From Chrysomallon squamiferum (taxonomy: Eukaryota; Mollusca; Gastropoda; Neomphalida; Peltospiridae), in the NCBI GenBank assembly GCA_012295275.1, contig CM022670.1, positions 27,973,881-28,037,880 on the forward strand: a DNA stretch of 64,000 nt, in the 5' to 3' direction. Shown here one piece after another: positions 48,338-62,765 of this stretch (positions are counted from its first letter, which is position 1; each line of letters opens with the position of its first letter). The notes under the pieces were generated by a model. That model was given only the letters and a program-made list of their open reading frames with translations, ran no database searches and had not been told where the DNA came from. The position numbers and the translations under genes were made by a program.

Positions 48338-50011
48338 CATACATACATAAACATCCATACGTAATTGTAATCGTTAATGCAGACTATATTTATTTGTCTG
48401 TTTTTAAACAAATTTTCATTCGTTATATTATTACTTTATACAGCAAAATATGTACTAAATTTTAAATAATTCTGTTTATACATATTTCTTTTTTTATGGT
48501 CGAAATGCAGTTTGTACGGTTTTGTTTTCATCTTTAATGAGAAATATTTTGAAACTGTTGTATTTCAGAAGTGTTATTATTTTTATATAGGGAGGTTTTC
48601 ATATCAACGTTACTGTAAGGAATAGCAATCAAACTGATATTGATGTGTTTGACGAAACAGTAAACATTTCCTCTATAAACACCTCTCACCTGTATACCTG
48701 GAGTGGACACAGACACAGAAATTCAACAAAGTACGTTTGAGCATACAATTCCATTTTAAAATATAAGCAAACAAATCATTGTTTTGTACGTACTTGTATA
48801 TGTATGTATGTATGTGTATATATTTATGTATGTATGTGTATCCGTTTATGTATTTATATATGTGAATAATTAGCTTTATGATACCAACACATACACATAC
48901 TGTTTTATCATTTCTTTTCTTCAGATTACTTGTTAGTGTGCACCCCGAATGTGATCAGAACTACTACCTGGGTGACTGTTCTAAGTACTGTCACGAAAGC
49001 TTCTCGTGTGATGGTCACTACTCATGTGACTCTCGGGGAGAGAGAATCTGTAAAAAAGGCTGGAAGAGTCCTGACTGTAAGAAACCTGAAGTCAACTCCA
49101 GTTACTCTTGTCCACGGGATAAAGGTAACAGTTAAACGTGAACTGTATTTCAACTGTATTTGACTGAGGAATGTTTTGATAATAAATAAAATTAATAATA
49201 ATAATAGTAAACATTAATTAATAAAATAATAAACGAAAATACAGAATTAAGATGGTTATAGGTATTTGTAATTGCAGTATTGTTTTTGTCTACGTATTTA
49301 TTTTTGTTCGGTGATACAAAATCTTAATTTTAAAAGCGTACCTAGTTGTAGTTTCTAACCCTTTGTTGAGATTCTTGATTCTTTAAAAGCGCTTTAAATT
49401 TTAATAATTTATGTGTATATATATGTGTGTGTGGGGGGGTGTATTTGTATGTGTGTGTATGTGTGTTATGTCTGAACAATAGAGTGTTATCAGTGTTATT
49501 ATGAGATTATTAAAATAACTCCATTTGCAGATCCGTGTCACAATGTTGGTGTGTGTTATCTTATTAAAAAAACATCATCCTGGTGCTGTTGTTATGATGG
49601 TAAGTTTTAGTTATCTTTGATTATTCTGGATTTGTTTATTGTGTTTAATATCATCATTATTTGTCTGTTATTACTTTTATTATTATTATTAGTAGTAGTA
49701 GTAGTAGCAGTAGTAGTAGTAGTAATAGTAGTAGTAGTTGAAGTAGTAGAGAAGTAGTAGTAGTTACAGTTGTAGCAGTAGCAACATCAGCAGTAACAGT
49801 TCCAGTAGCCATAGCAGTATTAATGTAATTGTAGCAATTGTACTAGTAGCTGTAGTAGTAACAGTAACTGTAACACTGGTGTTGGAATGTTTGTATGGTA
49901 ATATATATGTTGTTGTGATAGCATTTTACATTATAAATATTAGATAAGAAAACTGTGTAATTTATAATGTACAGATATTAAATATATATAATTTGTTATT
50001 TAGCTAACAGT

Positions 50012-50047
<36 letters not shown>

Positions 50048-51781
50048 ATATATTTAACGCAGGAACCAATGGGACTTCATGCTCACCACACACAACGTCA
50101 AAAGCCAGTCTAAAACCAACAAGTTCTGTTAACGCTACAACATCTCCTACAACAGCCACAACCACAATCCAGTCTTCCACGACTGAGATTCCAAAACCTT
50201 ATGAAGTGGGCAAACAATATGAAGTGATTGTTGAAGCAGCAGCGAGGGAACTGAACACGAATAAAACGAAGACTGCAATCAGTTCAGCCTGGCTGTCAGC
50301 CAATAAAAGTAAAAATACTTCTTAACTCTTCTTCAGTACTGAACTTCTGTATAAAAAAACAAACAAACAAAAAATAAAAATAGAAAACAAAAGTGTTCTT
50401 CAGCAATTAACTGAATATATTAAAATTTTGAGTGATTAGCTACTGAACTTGGAGTATTAAAATATTATTATTATTGCATATTTTTAATTTTTAAATTTAA
50501 TTTTTTTATTATTATTTTTTTAATGACTAAAAAATCTAGACATTCAATGATCTTTTACTATTTCTCTGGTCTGAAGGTTTTTACATTGTATAACACACTT
50601 AAACATACTACTACTACTGCTACTACTACTACTATCATTACTACGACTACTACTATTATCAGTAATAATAATAATAATGAAGATGATACTGAATATTATG
50701 ATAATAAATTAAATTAATTAATAATAGTAAAAATAAATAAATGATATCTAAAAGTAATATGGACAATAAAAAAGAGGAAAGAACGATTTTTAAAATACTT
50801 CCTGCCTGATTGGTTTTTTTTTTTTGTTTTTTTAAGAACTTGACAAGACTGATATCGAGATCATGGTGCTTGGTATAGAAGAGGCAGTATCTGAAAACAG
50901 GTAATAACAATAATAATAACAACAATAATAATAATAATAACAATAATAATAATAATATATGTCTAGATATACAGGCAGCTGGTGCTTCGCAAACACCTGC
51001 TTAATATTTAATATTTAAATAAATAAATATATATATATACGAAGTTGCCCGTATCAGAGATACATGTGTGACAGAAACCTTCTTTTTCTCTCTGTCTCTT
51101 AAACCTATAAACCACTGAGAGGAGAACGTATAGAAATGAGTGATATGCCTGTTCTGTTTCAAACCATAACCCCAAACCTCAACCCTAACCTTAACTCTAG
51201 CTAAGACTAACCTAGCCTTAAAGCTAAACACTAAAACTAACTAACCCCAGTCTTACCTAATTCTAACCCGAATTCTAACCCTAACCCTAAACCTAACCGA
51301 AACTATAAAGCTAAATTTATCCCTAACCCTAACCCTAGTGATTGAGATAAATAGATAATTAAATCTTAAAGTCCCTTGGATCATGTTTTATAAATATTTA
51401 TATTTTTAAATATTATTATCTCCTGCTGTGCTCGTATGCAATCGGTTATATCTTTTTCTTTTCAATTTTCTCCAGAAATATCGTATCAGTGCTGAAATAC
51501 AACTTGACTGTTAAATCAGAGAAGGATTCTAAAGATGTGTTTCAGCCTACGAGTCTTCAGTACGAGGCGGCCATTAGCACGGTGTACAACACAAAAGTGT
51601 ACCGTGGTAAAATCATCGTCTATGTGGCATCCACGTTCTCTGTCTACGTTAAAGGGAGACCACCTATTTCTGAACACTGGAAGAATGTAACAAATGATAT
51701 ACACAGAGTCTGGAATCAGAACAGTAGTAAATATGATCTTATTTTATCACTATTATTGTTTAATTAAGTGAATTTATATGG

Positions 51782-51813
<32 letters not shown>

Positions 51814-54285
51814 ATGTGTGTATGTGTTTGTGTTAGAGTGTGTAGATATAAACATATATATACACATGTATATACACATGTACATACGCACATAAACGCA
51901 TATGTTTACATAAAAATGCACACACACACACACACACTTATATGTATGTATGTATGTATGTTTTTCATATGTACTTGTGAATATATGTGTATCTGTTGTT
52001 AATGTATATAATTCTAGGTATGGTCAATAAAACATTCATAGTGCAGATAGTCGCTACAGAGGAGTACACTGGACCAAACAGGTAAATACATTGGCTGTAT
52101 AATCTTTAATAATAATAACTTTAATTTCTTCGGCAGTGTTAAGTATTTTTAAATGATAAATCGAAATATTTTCCTTATTTCTTTATTCTTTATTCATTTA
52201 TTTTTTTATTTTTATTTTTTTTTTGAAATATTCTATTAATGATTAACGCTAAATATTAGACATTTAAACTTAAATGTAGACAGGAAATATGTAAGATCTT
52301 CTCTATTTTTTATTTTTGTTTTTTGTTTTTTCTAAAATATAAACATAATATCAAATCATTTATTTATGAAACTAGAAATAATAATTTTGTATCTGTTTAT
52401 CGAAGGATGTTATTTTTCAGAGAAGACGTATCTAGGATATATTACGTACTGTGTTACAACAGCACAGCCGCTAACTCCATTTGTCAACCAATCGACCGAT
52501 CTTCACTAGAAGTCAAAGAATCACTTTTTCGAACCATTGGCAACCGAACAGTCTACGACGGAGACGAAAATATACTTGTTCCTCTGAGATTTAGTTTCAA
52601 TCTTGATCTCTATGGTTACGTATTTGAAAGTGACGTAACTGCCTTAAAGAACAAACTACAAAAACTCTGGAACAGTGAGTATATTTCAGTGAATATCGAT
52701 TTATTCAAATGATGTGTCAGAGCATGGCTAGTGTTAGAGATCGCTTCACGGTTTTTGCGCCATAAAAACAAACAAACAAACTAAAAAGCAACAACATGCA
52801 GTGTACAGTCAGAGAGAATCTTGAAGTCAGTCTGTGTTAATATTGTTTTATATTATTACTCACTTCTAAGCAGACATAAAAAATGCACAATTTGATAACT
52901 ATACATGAAATTAAAATAACTATCCAGAGTACTTGAATATTACAGTAATAACTTTCATGGTTCCATGAATGAAAGCCTCACATTCATAGCTTGAAATTAA
53001 GTAAATTATTTGGGTCACCGTGAACTTTTTTTTAATGTGAAATACAGTAAAATCAAAACTGAAAATATTACTGAAAATTACATGATAACAGTAATGAATT
53101 ATTAATGAAAATAAATTTGAATGATCAAATAAGACAGTATTTTTTTACTTTTTTGTACGTTTTGCATAACGACTTATATAAGGAACGGTATCATTATTTC
53201 TAGCAATGTAATAAAAGGATGTCATATTTATTTTGCAGAACATGGAACCAACGGCTACAATATTACCATCTTTCGTCTAGAGAATTATGTTGGTGAAAAA
53301 GGGTAATTATTTGTAATCATTTGTTTTAATCAAAACTATTCCATGACATTAATTTGCTTATATTATTCGCTCGTTTTGCATGTTTTATATCCTATTTTAT
53401 TCCATAAAATATAAAATAATAAGAGAAAAAAAAATCCAAAAATAATTAACTGTTAGGTACGTACAGACGCACAAAAACTCATACACATACATAAATACTT
53501 ACAAACACATTCATTACATAAAACCCTAATACTTCTAACATGCATACCTCTATCCATATATACATATATAATACATTCATAAATACTTGCATATATGTAA
53601 TTACATAATGTCATTTTGAATATAGAATTCTCTTCTCTATAACATTATTTGTTTTTCACAGAGAATACCTAACAAGGATGAGATATTTTGTGGTGCAGTC
53701 ACAGAGACTCATCACTCCTGTAATTCAAGTGAAACCTAACACGTCTGAAGCAGAGGTGACTGTATCACAAGTGACTCGTCCTGACGGGGACCGCTACAGA
53801 GTGTACTGCGGTGTCTCGTCCTACCCATACAGCTACCTACTGTCTCTCTACGTCAAAGATCGTGTTAACAGATCAGATTTTAACAAGTTCAGGAAAGTCT
53901 TGGAGAAACACTGGTTAAATTACATCTCAGGTGGGGTATTAGTCCACTTTCATAATATGTGATTATGTATAAAATAGATAAAGAACGTCTTTGGATATTG
54001 TTAATTTTATTAATAAAATATTTTATGTCTTCGTTTTAGAAACTGGCCTCCAAATACATTATTTGATTCGAAGCTTTAGTTTTGTAGTGGGTTGGTTGTT
54101 TGCTTCTTTTTATTATTAATTTTCGATGTTGATATTTATTTATTTATCTTTTTATTCACTCATTTATTTATTATTTCAGAATGGACCACTTTTAATTATA
54201 AAATCAGTATTATTGGTACTCGATTGTTTATATCTACTAATGGGTAAGCAGGATTTTATGAAATTGCAATTAAGTCATGGTTAGG

Positions 54286-54335
<50 letters not shown>

Positions 54336-55188
54336 AAGCATGAATGCATACGGATATGTATGTGTCTATATATATATTTATCATAATATTTAATAATTTA
54401 ACTATCAAACACGTCTGTCCGGTTGTACAGTAACTATTCCAGTAATAATTCTACTTGCGTTTTAGTGAACTGGTGAGTCAAATACTCTACAGAATGTCAA
54501 GCGACATCGACCTCACTGTCGATGGGTCTCAAGTGCCGACTCTGCCGATATCCAGTCTAAAGAACCCTGTCCAGAAAGGCAGTTCTGACTGGTACGAGAC
54601 TGTGGACCCGGACCAGAGCGTTGAAGCGAGAGCTGTGTTTGAATTCTACGTCCAGGCAGCAGTTACTGACATCACGTTTCTTGAACGTGTGCTCGTCAGC
54701 TGCTGGAGACATTTAATACCAGGTTTTCACAAGTCGAATTTATAGTCTTTGATTTCTTACATATTATTATTAGCTTCTTATGAAGAAAACTAAGAGGAAA
54801 GTTAATTTATTAAGAATTTAGGAATAATTTGAAACGTTTTTTCTACGATCCTTAGTATATTATTGTATTAAGAGATTTTATAAATATATATATTATATGC
54901 AGATATTGTATAAACTCAATAACATATTTGATGTGATAATTAGATTGTGGTATTGTTTTAGCAGTAAATGAAACAAAGGTGAAGATACTAAGAACAGATC
55001 TAATGCTGGACACTCACACCGTTGACAGTACTAATGAGAAGTGTGTATTTATTGTAGTTATTTTATCTTCTTATACATGGATCTGATAAACACACATATA
55101 TTCACATAATTTTAAATATAAAAGGACATGTTTTCTCTTTTATTCACGTGCATGCATACCAATATTGAGAGAGAAAGATAGATACTGA

Positions 55189-55272
<84 letters not shown>

Positions 55273-55994
55273 TTTCTGACGAACAAAGATGTCTTTTTAA
55301 CAAAATCTTATTCTAATTTATTTGACAATAAGAATATACACAAATGATATTTTAATTAAACTATTTTTATTTATATTCCAGACATCTGATTTCAAGAATA
55401 TTTTACTCGGTTACTAACAAAACTAACGGTTTGTTAATAAAGAGATATTCTTTCTCGTCTGCGAAACCGTCTGTTATTTTAGATCACATCAACAGTTCTC
55501 TTATTACAATGATCTCTGGTAGCAGTTACGAGAAACTCAGACTGTACATTCCTACACAGACTGAGTATTTGGTATCCGTTGATTATACATTCAGCATCGT
55601 GTTTGAAACTGACGTAACGAGAACTCAGTACAAGGTGCTACAGTTCAGACTAAAACACGTCATGGAAAAGTACTTTGGTAATTTTGAAAAAAAAAGTATT
55701 AACCATTTCAAGTTCTAAACTTAATAATAATTTAAAAATTAATTCCGAACGTTATAACTTTTCCTTTTATTTAAATTATTATTCTTTTTCATTACTTATT
55801 CTTATTATAATATAAATTTATATTAATCAGTTTGTTCATTTAGTTATTAAATTATTATAAAAGGTTTTTTAATGTTTTAAATTACATGCATTTATTTTAT
55901 AGTCTGCTATTTTATGAACATAAATGTCGTTTTAATTAAATCTGTTATTTGATTTATTTTCTACAGTTTTTAATTATAAGAACTTAAAATAACT

Positions 55995-56034
<40 letters not shown>

Positions 56035-57700
56035 CATCTAGGTATTTGGTATTATCTAAAATTTAATTTTTACAGGAATGTCGGGTCTCTCAGTGTTGAT
56101 TTATTCCTCAGAAGAATATTATCTTCCCTACCAGATGACGTATGTAAAGTATAACATTTATTACTGTCTATTATTGATATATAATACTAAGAAATTCATT
56201 CAAAGATAAAAAAATATATATAATAATAATAATAATAATTTAAATTAAATTATTATTAAAAAAAAAAAAACTAAAAAGGTTAATTTAAAAAACTAAGCCG
56301 ATTTAAAATTTTGAAACGTTTTTTCTTGGATGTATAGATGGAAGCTTGTATGTGTATGAGATATACATTCATAATACTACATAAGAACCAATATGCGTAT
56401 GTATTCAGTTATGAATATAAAGGTATACTACATTACGTATATATAAAAATACCATTCTGATAAAAATCTCAGATTATTCAATATTGCAGAGAAGAAAAGT
56501 TCAGCTCACCCCATCGTACTGGAAAGTGAGTTTTCTGATCAGAAAAGACAATACTTGGATGTATCCACAGTTCGTCTCGCATCTCAACATGTCAAACTTG
56601 GCTGGCCTCTTCAACTTTACAGGGTCGAATAAAAAGCATTACACCGTCTTCACTGGAAACACGGACATACTAATTTCACACGAGTATCTGCAGGAACTCC
56701 TGTTCACAACTTCTATAAGCGTCAAAGACTGGGAGCGGATACAAAACAGCATTGAAGCAGCGTGGAAAAAACAGTGTCAGTTATTTTTCTTTGATAATAG
56801 TTTAAAATGGCGTAATCTTTAAAAAATAAAGAAAAATTAGTATATATTAATTCATGAAATTAAAATAATGTTAAAATTAAAATATGATTATTTTAATTTG
56901 ATGAAAAATTATATTTTGGCAGCTTCTTAATAATATTTGATTTGGTCTGCAATAATGTTTACAATGTTGAACAAAATATAAAATGCAAATAATAAAAAAA
57001 ACTAAATCCCATGTATACTAGAACTTATGGATAAAATATTTTATATTAAAAGAAAATATATTTCCATTAAAAGAAGTAATGACGTATATAATATATATTA
57101 GTACATATAATAATATTTAATACGTTTATTAAATGTTTTTAAATGTCCTAATATGATTGTTTTATATTCAAATTCATAAATTAGTTAAAGATATAATGTT
57201 GTAACATTATATTAAATTCGTATTGCAAATTACTATTATCATCATCATCATCATTATTTTTATTATTACCATATAAATTTCCGTTCTGATTTCAGTTAGC
57301 ATTTCTGTGAATGTTTCAATACAGAATGTTGAAGAAGTTGTTGATGAAACTGGGTAATCATATTTATTTTTTGTCTACAATTTTATTCTGTACCAGTCTT
57401 CTAAAGTGGTGTTTATTATACAGTTTATTTAACAGATTTGTTTTAATAAGTTATATTAACAGACGATGCTTACAAATATAATAATATTTAATTTTGTTTG
57501 CCTGATAAAGTACTGTTTATTACAATGTGCTATATTTTGTATATTATAACAGGAAATTATTCCATTTCTGTCTTAGTGCTATTATTATTATTATTATTAG
57601 TATTATTAGTATTATCAGTATTATTATAACAATAACAATACCAACAAAAATAACAAAAACAATAATAACGATAATAACAACAACAATAATAACGATAACG

Positions 57701-57731
<31 letters not shown>

Positions 57732-60700
57732 TAAAAACAAAAACAATAATACAATAACAATAACGATAACGATAATGATAATGATAATAATAATAACTTT
57801 GTAGTGAGGTGTCTTTAAAGTTATTTATTCAGTAAGACTTTAGTGATTATCAAACATCCATCCATCAACCTATCTACTGATTTTCATTCAGTCATTTTTT
57901 ATTCGGTTACTTTAATTTGTTTCAGGACCACACTTTGGAGGTTATTTTATTACGTAAAAAAAGATGGCAAACTCGTGAACTCAGGCGACTGGAAACCTGT
58001 CAGTACCAAACTGATAAACTTCAATTTCACTAATTACTTTGGATACACATACCAATGTGTTTCAAGGAACGTTAAGGTTTGGACAATGTCTAAATCTTTT
58101 CGGCTTGTAATGAACAGTTCTCTAGATATCCATGAACAATCTGCACTGAAAAAAGCCTTGGTAAATACTTGGTGTGAATCGTTCAAAGGTAAGTGTAGAA
58201 ATTATTAATAATTAAAGTAGTTATGTATTTAGTAATCTTTTTATGTTTAAGCCAAACAAAACACATTCACACACATGTATATCTATGTATATATGCATGT
58301 ATGTGAGTATGTATGTATTATATATATGTCATATAGATATGTTGTTTTTTAAAATCATTTTCAGATGCTAACTGCAGTCGAATTAACATTCATATCACCA
58401 GAATAACTCCGGTAAATCTGGCAAACGGGTAAATATGTACAGTCTCATTATTTGTTTATAACTTTTTATCTATCTATCTATCTACCTATATATAATTATA
58501 TTTTAAAATTAAAATGTTAGTTAAGATATGTTAATGTAAAAAGAAAATAAACAAAACGAAACAAAAAAGAAAAAGAAAAGAAAGAGAAAGAATATGTTTA
58601 CAGAATGAAGAAAGAAATAACAACGAAGTTCAAGTGTTTGTGATTATATTACATTACATTAGATTACATGAACTGCAGGTGTATACGCTAATAAAAGGCC
58701 TGTGTACAAGATCCGTATAACTAATAAATGATACTATTAAAATAAGTTAAATTCTGATTAACGAATATTAATTTATTCAGTATATTACGTTATCAGTTTG
58801 CATGCTTGGATACTCTATTATTTCGTGGAATACGACGGAGTCGTCATCACCTACAATACGACGTCCACTACAAACATCACCAGGCTGACTCACCACATGG
58901 GCGACAACGTCCACGTCAGACTCTTCAGCAGCGTGGACAGGGGCGTCTCGTCTCTTGCACAACAGTACGTTCTTCATTTCGACTCACAAATCAAAAGACA
59001 GGACTACGAGAGCATAAAACAAGCAATCAAACACGCCTGGCTTGAAGCAAATGGTAAGTTTTCTAGTATTCAGCTTGATGTAGATTCCGTTCCAACGATC
59101 TTTCCATGATTCATTCTCAAAGGCAATGGTATATGCTGACTTGACCACGATAAGTGTATTTTATGTTTTGTCCAGTTTATACATGCATTTATAAATATAT
59201 TATATAATTTAAATTTCTATATTAAAAAATTATTGTTCTATACATCAGATAAAAGTATATATTTTTAATAAAGAAAATAATTTTTTTTACATATAATTCA
59301 AAAATTATTGTTCTATTAACAAGACGTCGAATTTAGAGATAAAATTCAGTACACAAGATCGAGTCTTCACGTCAGCTGGGTACGTAATTGTAGAAGTTAA
59401 ATAATAAAATAATTACTGGCTCTTTAGAGTAGTAACAATTACACATTGCATAACAATACTGTTTTCCCTTTTCGGTTCTTGTTTTATTTATTTATTTATT
59501 TACTTACTTACTTACTTACTTTCTTAGTTATTTATTTACTTATTTGTTTATTTGAACATTTCAAAATTATTTTCTTTCTTTCTTTCTTTTTTGTTTTTGT
59601 TATTATCTTTATTTATAATTATATTCAGTAATAATTATTTTCTTTCTTTCTTTCGTTCTTTATTTATTTTTTGTTTTTGTTATTATCTTTATTTATAATC
59701 ATATTCAGTAATAATTATTTTATTTATTTATTTACTTCATTACTTACCGTATATACTTGTGTACAAGGCGACCTTATGTATAAGTCGATGTGTATTTTAA
59801 GACCAAAACTTGCGTCATTTTAGGTATTACTTGTGTATAAGTCGATGTGTATTTTAAGACCAAAACTTGCGTCATTTTAGGTATTACTTGTGTATAAGTC
59901 GACTGTAGATTCCAGGCACCGTCACTATTTTTAGACCAGTGTGACAGTGCCATGAAGGCCTACATTGTACGCCTACTGTAACATAACTTGCACGAGCTGT
60001 AACTTGCACGAACATATCATAATAACGTAAATGCATGTATTACACGAGGTATAGCCTAAATCATTGCCAAACGCCGTAAATGGCATAACGCCGTACTGAC
60101 GGTTTCTCGCTTTAAAATGTATTTTTATGTCATTAAACGGAAGAATATCATATTTTACATTCATATTTGGTTTTGTTATTTAATTTTTCAAAAAATTTTA
60201 TACGATAAAATTATATTTTTGAAAAGCTGAAAGACCGCGATTATTTTAGATGCATCCCGTAGCAAAAAATAGTCAAAATGGCGACTCTTCAGCAACAGCT
60301 ACAAAAGCATTACCTATGTAAAAGTCGACCCCCCAAAAATTACCTTAATATAGTCTCTCAAAAATTCTACTTATACATAAGTATATACAGTATTTATTTA
60401 TTTATTTATTTACTTATTTTATGTATTTATTTATTTGTTTGTTTGTTTATTTTATTATTTACTTACTTATTTACTTAGTTGTTTGTTTATTTAAACGTTT
60501 ATTTATTTATTTATTTATTTATTTCAGTCAGTCGGAGTGGGTATTAAGATTTGAAATAAAAGCTAAAGGTAAAAACGTGAACCCCTACCTGGCTGTCCCT
60601 ATCAACACGACGACATTACAGCGTCAGCTGCTTCACTCTGGACACCAGCTGACGACCAAAACCGAGAAATACGTGTCCAAAGAGGCCGTCAAATATCTCT

Positions 60701-62289
60701 TCATCACTTCCTGGATTCATCCCCAAGATGTCTATAAATTTAAAACTGCGCTGGAGAAATTCTACGGAAACAAAACGAGTGATTAACAATGTTCACTTAT
60801 TTTAAGTCAAATTAGATAAAAATATGCATTTATATATGTGAAGCATATAATTCACATCAGTACGGTTGTATATAAATAATTTCCTACACTACAAGTATAA
60901 CCACGTTCACATGTAAATCATAAAGCATTCATAGATAAATTTCTTGATATTTCTTTAGTCACAGTTTTAAAATAAACTCAGAGGAAATAACTTTTTAAGT
61001 AAATATTTTTTAAGTACAGTTTTCTTTTTTTCAGACCAAAGTGCTTCAGTGAACGTAACAATAGGTCCAGTTGAAGAAACAGTATCTGAAACTGGGTGCG
61101 TTGTAAATGTTAACTGCTCAATTTGAGAGTTTCGTTGTTGGTCTAAAGCTTTGTAACAGAGTTATAATGGCAGTCATTTTTAATATCCACCACAGTTATG
61201 TTGTTCAATCATGTAATCTGAAATATTTTGGTTCTGAAATTTGTAATATTTTATTTAACGTATCCATAACCAAATGAAATATAGTAACTTGTGTTTAAAG
61301 GAAAACGAATAAATTTATTAACGATAAACATAATCCTCTTTCAAATTTCAGCATCTTATGCTTCAAATAAATATTATTTGTTCTAAATTTGCTGAAACCA
61401 TGTAATAATGTACAGGGATAGTTTGTGAATATTGCCGTATCTCGTTATGAATCAAAAACTGTCTGTTTATTAACGACATAATAATATCCTTTTATTTTAG
61501 AGAAAAGTTGTGGAAATTGTCCTACATCGTCAAGGTCAACGGCAGTGCAGACAGTCACACAGATCTTGACAAACCGACCCAGAATGACGTTAAGAAATGG
61601 TTCAACATCACTTCACACTACGGCTTCAGTTACAAAGTGAAAACTGATGAGTTCACGAAAGACAAGTCATCGCTGTTCCACATAGATATGTCTCACCGCG
61701 TCTCAGTGAACATGTACGCAGAGATAGAGAAATCGCTCAAACAGATCTTTCTTCAGTCAAATCCAGGTACAGTTTCTGTTTGTGTTGTAGATCCTATATC
61801 ATTTTGTATTCAGTTATAATTTCTATTCACTCTTCAACCCGATGATTTTAAGCCCATTTTCAAGGATATTTATTTAAAAAACGAAATTAAAGTTTGCAAC
61901 TGGCTACAAATTCACAAACAATCTCAAACTTTTTTTCACTATGCTATATAGTTTGCTACATTCGTTAAATATTGTTTCAGTGAATAATCAAAAATTTGCT
62001 TGCCATCTAAAATTACCTCTCATCACTGACTGATCTGCTGTAGCAGATATACAAGAAACGTAAATCATAAAAAAAAATATATGTATAAAAAATAGAGTAA
62101 AGCTATAGACAAGAGATAGAGAGTAGATTAGTTCTCAAGAGAGTAATGAAGTTTCTATCATTTTGTATTTGTAGGTTTGTCAGTTTGCATGGAGTGTGTC
62201 ACAATCAAAGTGTTAAATCAAGACGAAATTGTTACTTCATCCGGGTATGTAGATTTAACCATTCCAGTTCTATAATAAACACTATCATG

Positions 62290-62371
<82 letters not shown>

Positions 62372-62717
62372 GTTTCTAATTAACAGAAGGACTGCTTGGC
62401 GTCTTCACTATTCAGTTTCTGTGGACGGGTCTGAAATTGACTCGTCCATGGCTCTTCCCTTAAACATAACAGACAGCAACAAGGCGCTGCTGACTCTGAA
62501 AGGAATCAACGGCGTCACGATCAGCGCAGTGGACGACACACACACAGGGGACAGCGTGGTCACATCCCGTTCAGTGCACGCAGTGTATCTCGACAAACCT
62601 CTAGCTGTGACCAACGAAGTCCAAGTCAAATCTATCATTGAGAACATCTGGTCTGGCGTATTAGGTAAAGCTTGTTACTAATACATACAAGCATATATAC
62701 ATATATATGAGTGTATT

Positions 62718-62765
<48 letters not shown>

